DNA of 64,000 nt. It comes from Chloropicon primus. Its lineage: Eukaryota > Chlorophyta > Chloropicophyceae > Chloropicales > Chloropicaceae. The stretch is taken from NCBI GenBank assembly GCA_023205875.1, contig CP060756.1, positions 620,001 through 684,000 of the forward strand, in the 5' to 3' direction. The notes below the pieces were generated by a model. That model was not told where the DNA came from. It did no database searches and saw nothing but the letters and a program-made list of their open reading frames with translations. Position numbers and translations under genes: made by a program. This document shows, piece by piece, positions 38,972 to 48,907 of this stretch. Every line of letters starts with the position of its first letter. Within the stretch, counting starts at the first letter, position 1.

Positions 38972-41900
38972 ATGAGGGTGGTTTCGACGAAGGGCAGCGT
39001 GAGCGTGGCGTCTCCCCGCCTGGGGAGGGCTTCGGCGGGAAGGGCGAGGCAGAGAGGGCCACGCGGGACCCTGCAAGGCTTGCGCCGGAAGTGCCCGGTG
39101 ACGACGTCGCGCGCGGCGAGGACGACGACGACGCGGAAGGCAGGAAGCAAGTACGAGGGGGTGGTTTGTGCGGCGAAGGGGCTTTCCAGCGCCAGGGCCG
39201 GGTGCATGAGGGGCTCGAGCGCGCGACCTCTCGCGAGTGCGGGAGGCGGGAGCATGCGGAGGAAGGTCAGGGTGAGCATCCCTATTTACGGCAAGCTCGG
39301 GGGCGGTTCCGGGCGCACGGAGTCCCAAAAGTTGGGTGCCGTGACGTCCCCGAACGAGAGCCTGCTGGAACAGGAGCTTCCGGAGCACCCCATGCTCCAC
39401 AGGGGGATCCTGAAGAGCAACGGCCTGAGGTACGTGGTCCTGCCGAACAAGGTGCCCCCGCAGAGGTTCGAGGCCCACCTTGAGATCCACGTGGGCAGCG
39501 TGGACGAGAACGAGAGGCAGCAGGGCCTGGCTCACCTCGTGGAGCACGTGACTTTCCTCGGCTCGAGGAAGAGGGAGAGCCTCCTGGGGACGGGGACGCG
39601 CTCCAACGCTTACACGGACTTCCACCACACGGTGTTCCACGTGCACGCCCCGAACACGAACTCCACGAACGGCAAAGCGATGCTGCCGCAAGTCCTTTCT
39701 GCCCTGAGGGAGATCGCGTTCGAGCCGGACCTCCTCCCCTCGAGGCTGGAGAAGGAGAGGAGGGCCGTCCTGGCTGAGATGCAGATGATGAACACGATCG
39801 ACTACAGGGTCGACGTCCAGCTCCTGACTTACTTGCACGAGGAGAACGCCCTGGGCTGCAGGTTCCCCATCGGTCTCGAGGAACAGATCAAGCAGTGGAC
39901 CAGGGAGGACCTGATCGAGTTTCACGACAAGTGGTACTTTCCAGCGAACGCGACCTTGTACGTTGTCGGGGACTTCAGCTCCACGGAGGAGGTGGAGAGG
40001 CTGATCGAGGAGAAGTTCAGCGATATTCCACCCAAGATGGTCGGCGAGCAAGCTGCTGTCCCGGCCTCCAGGCACCAGGTGAGGCCGCCCGTGAGGCACG
40101 CTTACGGCAACCTCGACAAGGACGCCAAAGCCTACTTCATGAACGACGCGGAGGGGGAAGGCCTCAGCATCACTTCCCCGAATACTGTGAAGCCCTCGAT
40201 CTTCAGGCACCCGCTCCTGCACGAGTTCAGCATCAACATGTTCTGCAAGCTGCCCGTGATGCGGGTGAGGAACTTGAACGACCTGAAGAGGTCCTTCATC
40301 GGAAGAATCGTCCTGAGCGTCCTCAAGTTTAGGTTGAACTCGCACTTCGCGAGTGACGAGGAGTTGAAGATCACGTCTTTCGACCTCGATTTCAGTGACA
40401 GCGGCAGGGAGGGCTGCACGGTCACGACTTTGACCGTGACGGCAGAGCCGCAGCACTGGAAGGAAGCAGTCCAGCTGGCTGTGAACGAGGTGAGGAGGAT
40501 GAAGGAGTTTGGCATCACCAAGAGCGAGTACAAGCACTATTGCGAGGCGCTCTTGAGGGACTCCAGGCAGCTCAGCGAGCAGGCGGGCACCGTGCCGAGC
40601 ATAGACAACCTCGACTTTGTCATGGAAAGCGATGCCTTGGGGCACGTCGTCATGGACCAAAAGCAGTCCCACGAGGCCCTGGAATCTGTTGTCGATTCCA
40701 TTGAGTTGGAGGAGGTGAATTCGTACGCCAGGAGCATCCTGTCTTACATTTCTGACTTTGGGAATGAGGAGGAGATGATGGCGGCAGAGGACAAGGACTT
40801 GTTTGCCGAGGACATGGGACCGACCAAGGCCACGAGTATTGTCACTTGCATTCCCGCCTACGTGGACAAGGATGGGGGCAGCATCGCGAGTGGGCAGAGC
40901 CACCAGAGGGGGCAGAATTCGATGGGGCAAATGGACCACGAGGAGCTCGAGGCGATCCTCGAACAAGGCGGAGACATTCCTGTTCCGGACGAGGAGTCGA
41001 AGATCGACATCCCGGAAAACGCGGTGGAGTTCAACCTTGATGCGGACGAGATCGCCTCTGCGATCTCTGAGGTGAGGTCCATGCCCCTGGAGCCTGTGGA
41101 GGATTTCGAGGTCCCTGACAACCTCATCTCGGACGAGGAGCTGGATGGCCTGGTGCAAAACGTCCAGCCGACCTTTGTCCCGCTGCAGGGCCAGCAGCAC
41201 GTGAACAGCTCCCCAGATCCGATCACGGGTATTGTGCAGAAGAAGCTCTCTAACGGGGTGGCTGTAAATTACTGCAAGACGGACAATGAGCCACAGGCCG
41301 CCATGATTCGGGTTGTAGCGTCGGGCGGCAGAGGGGTCGAGAAAGCCATGGCTGCTTCCAGTGGCCTGGGCGCAGTTGCTTTGGGGACTCGAGCTCTCAG
41401 TGAAGTTGGGGCAATCGGGAAGTGGGAAAGGCAGCAGGTAGAGCTGTTCTGTGTCAGCAACTTGATACACTTTGTCCTCGAAACGACGGAGGAGTTTGTT
41501 GTGCTGGATTTCCATTTTGCGAGCACGGGGGGAGGCATCAGAGCTGTGATGGAAATGATTCATCTCCTGCTGCAGTCGCCGCGATGGGACGAGGCGAGCT
41601 TGACGAGGGCGAAGCAGGCCTACCGCGCTCACTACTCGAGCTTGGGGAAATCGCTGGAGAGGGCCACGCTGAATAACGCGCTGACTGCTATGGTCGGAAA
41701 GGGCTGCTGCTTCCTTGACCCGGTTCCCGAGGAGCTCGACGCTGTCACCCTGGAGGGTGCGGCAGAGGTGCTGATGGCGCAGCTCGTTTCTGAAAATTTG
41801 GAGGTCAACGTGGTGGGGGACTTTGATCAGGGGGAGCTGGATGACACCATTCTCAAGCTGCTCGGTACCTTGCCCAGGCAGTCTGTCGATTGGAGCAAGT

Positions 41901-42733
41901 GGGTGGACCACAACATAGATTTCGTCAGGGGTAGTTTGGAGGCGAACAACACCAAGTTCCTTCTCGCGGACAGTGACGAGAGGGCTTGCGCCTATGTCAT
42001 CGGTCCAGCGCCTTACAGGTGGCAGGACATCAGCGGGAGTGACGGGGGGGACAGCTCCTCCCCTTCGGGAGAGGGTCTGTTGGACTTTTTGTCCTCGAGC
42101 CCAGAGGAGAGACAGGAGCACCCCCTCTTCATGAGCGTTTCCCTGTCTCTCATGGCGGAGATCATCAACAGCAGGCTGTTCACCACCGTGAGGGACTCCC
42201 TTGGCCTGACCTACGACGTCTCGTTCGAGCTGCAGCTTCTCGACAGGATGAAGAAGTCCTGGTTCAGCGTGTCGGTCACGAGCACGCCCGCGAAGATTGA
42301 CGATGCCCTCGACGCCTCCTTGCACGTGCTCAGAGAGCTGACGTCCAGGAGGGTGAGTCAGCAGGAGCTGGAAAGGGCGAGGAGAACCTTGCTCGCGAGG
42401 CACGAGACCGATCTTAAGGATAACTCGTACCTGATTGGCCTCCTTACCCACTTGCAGTGCGACACCGTCCCAAGGAAAGACATCAAGTGCCTCCAGGAGC
42501 TCACCTCCGTGTACAACGCCGCGACGGTCTCTGACATTTACGAGGCGTACAACAGGCTGGGGCTCTCCGACCAGGAGATTTACACCTGCACCGGAGTCAG
42601 CGGCGAGAGCCTCGAGGAGGGCGATCCCGAAAAGCAGAAGCAGCTCGAAGCAGCAGCGGCGATCGCCCAAGCTTCCCAGAATGGCAACCTCTTCGAAGCC
42701 ATACGGATAGCTCTGGAGAACGGCATGAATTAG
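38972..42733 (+). CDS. SPP: Chloroplast stromal processing peptidase (M16 metalloprotease)
   Basis: 1,253 residues, single exon, close to the plant SPP length. It removes transit peptides from imported plastid proteins in the stroma. A transit-peptide-like Arg/Ser/Ala-rich N-terminus (about 1-110) precedes the first M16 domain. The inverted zinc motif HLVEH lies at residues 188-192, with LGTGTRSNAYTDFHHTVFHV after it and the third-ligand glutamate expected in RRAVLAEMQ. The second half holds the inactive M16 repeat (NGVAVNYCKTDNEPQAAMIRVVA, RDSLGLTYDVSFELQ). An acidic linker (EELEAILEQGGDIPVPDEE) lies between. All features fit a functional enzyme. Confidence 0.93.
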   Translation: MRVVSTKGSVSVASPRLGRASAGRARQRGPRGTLQGLRRKCPVTTSRAARTTTTRKAGSKYEGVVCAAKGLSSARAGCMRGSSARPLASAGGGSMRRKVRVSIPIYGKLGGGSGRTESQKLGAVTSPNESLLEQELPEHPMLHRGILKSNGLRYVVLPNKVPPQRFEAHLEIHVGSVDENERQQGLAHLVEHVTFLGSRKRESLLGTGTRSNAYTDFHHTVFHVHAPNTNSTNGKAMLPQVLSALREIAFEPDLLPSRLEKERRAVLAEMQMMNTIDYRVDVQLLTYLHEENALGCRFPIGLEEQIKQWTREDLIEFHDKWYFPANATLYVVGDFSSTEEVERLIEEKFSDIPPKMVGEQAAVPASRHQVRPPVRHAYGNLDKDAKAYFMNDAEGEGLSITSPNTVKPSIFRHPLLHEFSINMFCKLPVMRVRNLNDLKRSFIGRIVLSVLKFRLNSHFASDEELKITSFDLDFSDSGREGCTVTTLTVTAEPQHWKEAVQLAVNEVRRMKEFGITKSEYKHYCEALLRDSRQLSEQAGTVPSIDNLDFVMESDALGHVVMDQKQSHEALESVVDSIELEEVNSYARSILSYISDFGNEEEMMAAEDKDLFAEDMGPTKATSIVTCIPAYVDKDGGSIASGQSHQRGQNSMGQMDHEELEAILEQGGDIPVPDEESKIDIPENAVEFNLDADEIASAISEVRSMPLEPVEDFEVPDNLISDEELDGLVQNVQPTFVPLQGQQHVNSSPDPITGIVQKKLSNGVAVNYCKTDNEPQAAMIRVVASGGRGVEKAMAASSGLGAVALGTRALSEVGAIGKWERQQVELFCVSNLIHFVLETTEEFVVLDFHFASTGGGIRAVMEMIHLLLQSPRWDEASLTRAKQAYRAHYSSLGKSLERATLNNALTAMVGKGCCFLDPVPEELDAVTLEGAAEVLMAQLVSENLEVNVVGDFDQGELDDTILKLLGTLPRQSVDWSKWVDHNIDFVRGSLEANNTKFLLADSDERACAYVIGPAPYRWQDISGSDGGDSSSPSGEGLLDFLSSSPEERQEHPLFMSVSLSLMAEIINSRLFTTVRDSLGLTYDVSFELQLLDRMKKSWFSVSVTSTPAKIDDALDASLHVLRELTSRRVSQQELERARRTLLARHETDLKDNSYLIGLLTHLQCDTVPRKDIKCLQELTSVYNAATVSDIYEAYNRLGLSDQEIYTCTGVSGESLEEGDPEKQKQLEAAAAIAQASQNGNLFEAIRIALENGMN

Positions 42734-42901
42734 ACCACCACCACATCGTTTGATTCCCTAATCGATCCATAAAAACCAACCGACAATTTGTTTGTATCTA
42801 CAGCATTACTTGCACCCACGGAGACCGAGACAACCAAGGCCCTCCCTTCCTCTCTCCTCTGGAGCCAGCCAGAATCCAGCAGAGATCAGATCAGGCTGGA
42901 G

Positions 42902-43456
42902 ATGGACTCCTCGCCCTTCTGCCGCGTGGTGACCAGCGAAGAGTGCACGGACGTGGAGCACAAGAACTGCAACTGCTTCCGGTCGCCGGCGGCGATCCTT
43001 TACAGCCAAGACCTCCTGGAGCTCAAGCACCAGAGCTCCCTGTGCGAGTTCGCGCGCCGAGGAGACGTCCAAGGTGTGCGAGGATTCCTGAAGAAGGGTC
43101 GCTTGGAAGTGGACTCGTGTAACGTCTGCGGGTACAACCCCTTGCTTTACGCTTGCAAGAACGGCAACCTCGAGGTGTGCCAGATACTCATCGAAGACTT
43201 CGGGGCGAGCTTGCGCGCGAGAACTCGCTCGCTGAGGGCCAACTGCTTGCACAGGGCCGCAGTTGGAGGGAGCGTGGAGGTGACGAGGCTCCTCCTGAGA
43301 AAGGACCCAGGACTCGCAGCGGAGGCGGACGTGGATGGGAACCTGCCCATTCACAAAGCGTCGAGCGGGGAGGTGTATTCGCTGCTGCTGGAGGCGTACC
43401 CGCAAGGCGGAAAAACAAAAAACCGTCGGGGTGAGTTGCCGAGTTGGTGTCCGTGA
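42902..43456 (+). CDS. Ankyrin-repeat protein, ANKRD39-like
   Basis: 184 residues from the ATG at 42902. Three or four ankyrin repeats run from about residue 45 to 175: LCEFARRGDVQGVRGFLKKG, GYNPLLYACKNGNLEVCQIL, ANCLHRAAVGGSVEVTRLLL and GNLPIHKASSGEVYSLLLEA. The order and the N-terminal Cys-rich part resemble ANKRD39. Function of that family is unknown. The stop lies only 27 bp before the next start, which is in the same frame. A GTGAG...GCAG stretch (43431-43474) could look like a 44-bp intron but is shorter than any other intron here and would end the frame at once. Confidence 0.8.
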   Translation: MDSSPFCRVVTSEECTDVEHKNCNCFRSPAAILYSQDLLELKHQSSLCEFARRGDVQGVRGFLKKGRLEVDSCNVCGYNPLLYACKNGNLEVCQILIEDFGASLRARTRSLRANCLHRAAVGGSVEVTRLLLRKDPGLAAEADVDGNLPIHKASSGEVYSLLLEAYPQGGKTKNRRGELPSWCP

Positions 43457-43483
43457 GGACTTGAACTAGTGCAGGGCAGCAGC

Positions 43484-44334
43484 ATGGGGGCTGATCCGAC
43501 GCCAGCCACCCTCGCGAGGCACAAGCAGAACTGGCAGAGGAAGGTCAGGCGGTGCATTAACAAGCTGAGGGAGGGGACGGAGGGCTGGAGCGAAGCTCAG
43601 AGCGCGGGGCTTCAATCCGCGAACCGATTGGCCAACGACGTGGTGCTGCTGAAGACGCTCCTGCTTCAGGGCCAGCCCGCAACCAGGGCACTGGATGAGC
43701 TGGAGAGGGGCGGAGAGGGGGAGCTGGCTGGGCTCAGGCAGGCAGCCCTGAGCAAGCTGAAAGAGAGGGCGGCAAACGAAGCGATGGGAGTGGAAAGCGC
43801 CCTGGAGAAACTGGAGGAATCCTTGGGCGTGCTCAGAGCGGGCCAAGAGGATCTGAAGGCAGAAGACACCCTTGGCCTTGAGGAACAGGTCTCGAGGAGA
43901 CTCAAATCGCAGCAACCCGTCTACTGGACGGTGGCTCCAGCGTCTTACCTTAAGAAAGTGGAGAGCGTGATTTGCTGCTACGAGAAGGAGTACGAAGCAA
44001 AGTCTGCCGTCCTTTCCTTCTTCCAGCAGATTGCAAAGGACTTGCAGGGCGACAACTTTGTTCCGAACCAAGAGCTCGAGAGCAAGATGAAAGTTCAACT
44101 GGTGGTGTGGATGCTCGAGCCCGAGCTCAACTTTGAGAGGTAAGACGAGGACACGAGTCGTTCGATCGTGCGTGCGGTGCGGCGTGCTCGCCGGGGAGCG
44201 CGAGGGAGTGGGACTGCGAGAACTGACAATCAGATCACTGCTTATTCACTTATTGCTCGGACACGAAATCACAAAGCATGCAAGACCTGGAGGACCTCTA
44301 CGAGATCGAGAAGAAGCTGTGCACCAAGTACTGA
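43484..44334 (+). CDS. CINP-like (CDK2-interacting) coiled-coil protein
   Basis: Exon 1 43484-44139, intron 44140-44276 (137 bp), exon 2 44277-44334; 237 residues. Without splicing the frame ends two codons past the donor. With splicing the C-terminus becomes WMLEPELNFES-MQDLEDLYEIEKKL, which resembles the Trp-Leu...Pro...Glu-Ser ending of animal CINP. Other resemblances are WSEAQSAGLQSANRLANDVVLL and PVYWTVAPASYLKKVESVI. Most of the protein is predicted coiled coil. CINP links replication, CDK2 and checkpoint signalling in animals; the role in algae is inference. It starts 27 bp after the ankyrin gene and stops 7 bp before the convergent TPR gene. Confidence 0.65.
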
Positions 44335-44341
44335 TGCCACT

Positions 44342-45451
44342 CTAGGGGAAGACAGACTCGTCCAGCAGCAGCTTGCACGTCTGGTGCAACCGGATCTCCC
44401 TTTGGGGAATCACACTGTCCCCGGACTCCTCCAGGGGGATGAACCACGTCGCGTGGCACTCCCTGGTGTGGGCTTCCACGAATATGCCGTCCTTGTCTCT
44501 GTCATCCAAGGGCCAGGGATGCGCCCACCAAACGTTAGGATACAACATCTTACTCTTCTGTACAATAACAAACTGCGGGCTCCCGCAAAGGGAAGAAAAC
44601 AATTCAAAAGAGAAGGGCAAAAGGTTTCTCTTTGCGTGTCAGTGTAATGTAATGCGGATGCGGGTGTGGTGTGATAGAGATGTGCCGCTAGCACGAGCCG
44701 GTCCACTTACCGCAAACTTGGCCGTTGCCGTCAAGTGCTGCCCCCTCACGAACTGGAGAGCAGAGGACAAATTCGAGGGCCCCATGAAGGCGTCTTTGAT
44801 CTCAATCATCCCGAACTTGGACTCCCCGTGGTTGAGCATGACGTGCTCGTCCACCTCGGCTCTCCCGCCCAAGACCTCGTCCCTCAAGCCAGAAATCTTC
44901 GACTCGAGAGCCAACAGGACGTCCTCGGGCAACTCGCGCCGATCGCTTCCGTCGCCCGCAGCAGGACTCTGTGCAGCCCCCAGATCCTCTCCCTCGAACG
45001 TCTCCGCGTGTTCCTGGAACTCCAATAGGTCCTCGCACTCGTCCATGGACTCTTTTATCTCCTCGTTGTTCTCCTCGATGAGAAGAGCGCGTTCGAGCTG
45101 CACCAGCGCTTCCGAGTAGTGACCGAGTGACTTCAGGCACTCGGCCCTCCGGAAGAGGGCCTTGACGTTTCTCTTGTCTATGGCGAGGGCAAGCTTGCAG
45201 TGCTCGATGGCGCTGAGCGGGTCCCCGAGCTTGATGAAGACCGCAGCGGCATTCGTGTGCAGCTTGCACGCGAGGTCGTTCGCCTCCCTCGTCACCACGG
45301 GGTTTCCCCCGTCCTGCAAGAGGTTCAACGCCAGAAGATACGACCCCTTCGCCCTCTCGTACTCCCCGGCGGAGAAGTGCTTGTTCCCAGCATCCTTCTC
45401 GGCCACCGCCGCCACGTACTCCTCCTCATGCCGTGACTCTTCCACCGTCAT
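44342..45451 (-). CDS. TPR-repeat protein, C-terminal part unknown
   Basis: Exon 1 45451-44711, exon 2 44572-44342, intron 138 bp (GTAAGT...CGCAG, phase 0), 323 residues. The ATG at 45451 is the first true ATG. Three TPR motifs occupy about residues 15-130 (AEKDAGNKHFSAGEYERAKG, ACKLHTNAAAVFIKLGDP, KALFRRAECLKSLGHYSEA), followed by an acidic coiled segment. The C-terminal 75 residues (KMLYPNVWWAHPWPL, CHATWFIPLEESG) are conserved-looking but not recognised. TPRs usually bind Hsp90/Hsp70 C-termini or other partners. No targeting signal is seen. Confidence 0.78.
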
Positions 45452-45708
45452 CTCCTCGTCCTCCCGCTCCCCCAAACCAAACCAGAAAAGAAAAAAAAAA
45501 ACGCACTCGGCACGTCACTTCCCTCCACCGAGGGGGGCCAAGCGAAACACGAACACGCCCCGCTTCCAACCGTCACCCCCGATGCCCGTCCTCCTCCTCG
45601 TCCTCGTCCTCGTCCTCGTCCGCCGTCAACCGTTACGCCTCCGTCAACCGTTACGACCCCTTTCCCGCCAAAATTAGCCGGTCTTGTCACTCACAGCCAT
45701 GGCGCACG

Positions 45709-47427
45709 ATGGCGCGGAGGAGGGCGGAGGCGTTAGCGGAGGAGGAGGAGGAGGAGGATGGGCGCCGAGGGAGGGAGGGGGCGAACCTGATGACAGGGCG
45801 ACGTCCGACCAGGGCGGAGGGGTGCGTCGCCGGAACGCGGGGGCGGGAAGGAGGAAGGAGGAGGAGGAGGAGGAGGAGAGATTATCATGATGTTGATGTT
45901 GATGTTGTTGATGGTGGTGGTGGAGAAGTTTCAGACGCCTCGTCCTCGTCCCTGGCCAAGGTGGCGTGGTTGGCGCTGGGATCACGGATCGCGACGACGC
46001 TCCTGACCTTCCTGTTCGACTACCTCGTGCGGGACTTGGACTCCAGCGCCCAGCTCGAGTGGCAGGAGTGCTACGGGGATGGGAGGAGCACGGCGGGGAC
46101 CACTTGGCTGGACGGGCTGTTCGGGGGGCACGGGGGAGGGGGTTCGCGGCCCCGTGGATCAGCCTTCGCCGCTGCTTTGGGGAGCTCGGTGGTCTGGGAC
46201 GGGGTACACTTCGTGCGGGTCTGCCAGTGCGGTTACGAGTTCGACCACCAGATAGCGTTCCTTCCCTCTTGGCCTCTCCTGATGGCAACGTTCCGGAGTG
46301 CAGTGCTGGAGCCAGCCCTCCGAACTGTCGGTCGGGGCGACGCCCTAGATCGGGCTCTGGGCTGCGCCCTGAGTGGGCTGCTCCTTTCGAACTTGCTCTT
46401 CGTAGCGTCAGCGGTGTCGCTTCACAGGCTGGCGGTGAAGCTGGGGCTCGGGCCTTCCCTCGCCGCGACTGCTTGCGCGCTGTACGCCTTCAACCCAGCC
46501 ACGGTGTTCTACTCGTCGATCTACACGGAGAGCTTGTACAACTTCCTCCACTTCGAGTCCATGGTGCACCTCTTCGAGGAGAAGGAGAGTCTCTTGGGGG
46601 TCTTGGTGTCCACTGGGCTGCTGACCGTGGCAACCTCCGTGCGCTCCAACGGAATTTTGAGCTGTGCCCTCGTCGCAGCGGTGAGGATGAGGACGACCCT
46701 GCGGTGCCTCGTTCGCAGGTTCTGGGATTGCGGGGGCAGGGGGTCTGTCGTGGTCGAGGGGGGGCACTCGTGGCTCGTTCGCTTGGCGGGGCAGGGGCTC
46801 CTGGCAGGCGTTCAGTGCCTAGCGATCGTGTCTCCATTCTACGTGTATCAAATTTCCTTCCAGCTCGGCTGGTGCCAAGCTTACAAGGACGAAATCGGGG
46901 GCGGACTGTCGCAACAAGCGCTGGAGGGAGAGCTGGACGCCATGGGCGCGGGGTGGTGCAAGGGAAACCCGTACGTTCCGAAAGTGTACAGCTCGATCCA
47001 ATCGTCGTACTGGGACGTTGGCCTGCTCAAGTTCTACAGGCTCTCGCAGGTCCCCAACTTCATCATGGCTTTGCCCATCTGGGCCTGCACCCTGTTTGAG
47101 CTCCGCGAGTCCTTGGGCTGGCTTCTTTTGGACACGCCTTGGGCCGACTTGCCCCGCGCCCTCGTGACGCTGTTGGGTGACAGGCAGGCCTTCGGGCAGG
47201 TGGCCCTGTGCCTCCATTGGATGCTGATGCTTCTGGTGAGCGTGCTCATCATGAATGTCCAGGTGAGCACCAGGTTCCTGTCCACGTGCTCCCCCCTCTA
47301 TCTCGTGACCGCTCGCCTCACGCAAGACAAAGGGAAAAGGACAAAAGTGCGTTGGATTCTCAACTTCTTCGCCACCTACGGAATCCTGGGCTGCATTCTC
47401 TTCCCTAACTTTTACCCTTTCGTGTAA
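45709..47427 (+). CDS. PIGV: GPI mannosyltransferase 2 (PIG-V/GPI18)
   Basis: 572 residues from the ATG at 45709. It adds the second mannose to GPI anchors in the ER membrane. Many hydrophobic segments, with family blocks YEFDHQIAFLPSWPLLM, ALYAFNPATVFYSSIYTESL and ATSVRSNGILSCALV, then SFQLGWCQAYKD and RFLSTCSPLYLV near the C-terminus. The first about 80 residues are acidic then Arg-rich (an eight-Arg run) and simple-sequence coded. An out-of-frame ATG at 45699, ten bases earlier, opens a short overlapping frame ending at 45890 and might act as an upstream ORF. The frame is open upstream but starts at GTG, so 45709 is chosen. Confidence 0.85.
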   Translation: MARRRAEALAEEEEEEDGRRGREGANLMTGRRPTRAEGCVAGTRGREGGRRRRRRRRDYHDVDVDVVDGGGGEVSDASSSSLAKVAWLALGSRIATTLLTFLFDYLVRDLDSSAQLEWQECYGDGRSTAGTTWLDGLFGGHGGGGSRPRGSAFAAALGSSVVWDGVHFVRVCQCGYEFDHQIAFLPSWPLLMATFRSAVLEPALRTVGRGDALDRALGCALSGLLLSNLLFVASAVSLHRLAVKLGLGPSLAATACALYAFNPATVFYSSIYTESLYNFLHFESMVHLFEEKESLLGVLVSTGLLTVATSVRSNGILSCALVAAVRMRTTLRCLVRRFWDCGGRGSVVVEGGHSWLVRLAGQGLLAGVQCLAIVSPFYVYQISFQLGWCQAYKDEIGGGLSQQALEGELDAMGAGWCKGNPYVPKVYSSIQSSYWDVGLLKFYRLSQVPNFIMALPIWACTLFELRESLGWLLLDTPWADLPRALVTLLGDRQAFGQVALCLHWMLMLLVSVLIMNVQVSTRFLSTCSPLYLVTARLTQDKGKRTKVRWILNFFATYGILGCILFPNFYPFV

Positions 47428-47540
47428 CATTGTAACAACAGCAAGCAGCAAGCAACACAAGTGCGATGTAACAATCATGTCATGCACCTCCCCCCTCCCC
47501 TTGGCCCAGCCTCCCCTTTGGTCTTGTTGGTTGATTGAGG

Positions 47541-48731
47541 ATGGAGGAGATGATGGCGCCGCCCGTGGGCGAAGTGCAGAGCTTGAGCTCGCTGATAGGG
47601 GAGGGTGCGGTGGAGGGGGAAGGGGATGCGCCGGCCGCCCCGGTGAAGACCAAGAAGGAGCTTTACGAGGAAAGAATCAAGGAATTCGAACGCGCTTTGA
47701 GTGCGAAAGTGATCGATGTGAAAGGGTTAAGAAAGCTGGCCATGGGGGGGATCCCTGAGGCGAAGCCTGGGGACGCCTTCTCCCTGAGGGCGAGGACGTG
47801 GAAGATTCTTTTGGGTCACTTGCCCAAGGACACGAGCGATTGGGGCGAGGTGCAGGCGAAGAAGAGGAAGCAGTACGCTGAGTTTTGCGAGGAGTTCCTC
47901 CTCGACCCCACCAAGGTGACCGCCTCGGCCGACAACGACGGGGATGCCCTGGCACGAAACAGGGAGGGCTCCCTCTCCACGAGCCAGGTTGACGACGATC
48001 CCCTCAGCACAAAATCAGACAGTGTCTGGAACAAGTACTTCGCGGACAACGAGGTCAAGGACCAGATAGCGAGGGACGTGGCCAGGACTCACCCCGACAT
48101 ACACTTCTTCAACAACCAGGACGGGAGCAGCCTGGAGCACAAGCAGTGCATGAAGAGGACGCTTTTCGTCTTCGCCAAGCTCAACCCGGGGCTTGCGTAC
48201 GTCCAGGGCATGAATGAGCTCCATGCTCCTTTGCTGTGGACGTTCAAGACAGACCCGGATAAAGCCGAGAGCGAGCACGCGGAGGCCGATGCCTTCTTTT
48301 GCTTCATGGAGATCATGAGCGAGTTCCGGGACCACTTCTGCAAGCAGCTCGACAACTCCTCTTCTGGGATAAGGGCCACGATGACGAGGCTTCTCGAGTA
48401 CCTGCAGATCTGCGATTGGGAGTTGTGGGACCACTTGGTGAACAGGATGAACATTGACCCTCAGTACTTTGCCTTCCGGTGGATTACCCTGATGTGCTCC
48501 CAGGAGTTCCACTTTCCGGACCTGATACGGTTGTGGGACACCTTTTTGGCCGATCCCAAGGGGAGGCTGGAGTCCCTCCTTCGATTCTGCGTCGCTATGC
48601 TGGTCTCGGCCAGGGACATGCTCCTGGCGGGAGACTTTGCCTCCAACTTGAAGCTGTTGCAGAGCTACCCGCCCACGGATGTGAACATATTGCTCAACAA
48701 GGCGGAGCAGCTGCAGTCGGAACTGAGCTGA
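47541..48731 (+). CDS. TBC-domain Rab GTPase-activating protein, TBC1D13-like
   Basis: 396 residues, single exon. TBC proteins switch off Rab GTPases in membrane traffic. The TBC domain spans about 70-370: LRARTWKILLGHLP, then after a variable insert DQIARDVARTHPDIHFF with the catalytic arginine finger, YVQGMNELHAPL with the glutamine finger, and DPQYFAFRWITLMCSQEF, DLIRLWDTFLADP. Both dual-finger residues are present, so activity is likely. The insert with the sequence TASADNDGDA and the layout resemble TBC1D13. The Rab partner is unknown. The ATG at 47541 is the first ATG in frame. Confidence 0.9.
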   Translation: MEEMMAPPVGEVQSLSSLIGEGAVEGEGDAPAAPVKTKKELYEERIKEFERALSAKVIDVKGLRKLAMGGIPEAKPGDAFSLRARTWKILLGHLPKDTSDWGEVQAKKRKQYAEFCEEFLLDPTKVTASADNDGDALARNREGSLSTSQVDDDPLSTKSDSVWNKYFADNEVKDQIARDVARTHPDIHFFNNQDGSSLEHKQCMKRTLFVFAKLNPGLAYVQGMNELHAPLLWTFKTDPDKAESEHAEADAFFCFMEIMSEFRDHFCKQLDNSSSGIRATMTRLLEYLQICDWELWDHLVNRMNIDPQYFAFRWITLMCSQEFHFPDLIRLWDTFLADPKGRLESLLRFCVAMLVSARDMLLAGDFASNLKLLQSYPPTDVNILLNKAEQLQSELS

Positions 48732-48907
48732 ACCAGCAAGAAACTTTGACGGTATTTATACAATAGTAATCGATCCATATTTCATAATTGTACTTGATTC
48801 TGGGCTTTATTGTACACACAAGCGAGCGGTTCGAGCCGCCTTCCGCGACGGTGCAACGGGTTTGGGCTGCCGAGGAAGCTTGCCGACCTGGGATCACCCA
48901 GCGCCAT

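Noticed and set aside
38849-42670. A 1,273-residue open frame antisense to stromal processing peptidase
   Set aside because: Same effect of codon bias; the plus-strand SPP is clearly homologous, and the antisense frame has no recognised domain.
43431-43474. Possible 44-bp intron at the end of the ANKRD39-like gene
   Set aside because: Shorter than all other introns (71 bp and up) and splicing would lead to a stop after five residues while removing a normal-looking ending.
45684-45890. Short Gly-rich frame overlapping the start of PIG-V
   Set aside because: Low-complexity shadow. Its ATG at 45699 may be an upstream ORF, but there is no sign of a conserved product.
48826-48850. GGTTCGAGCC, a T-loop-like motif
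   Set aside because: Falls between two convergent genes and no cloverleaf forms around it.
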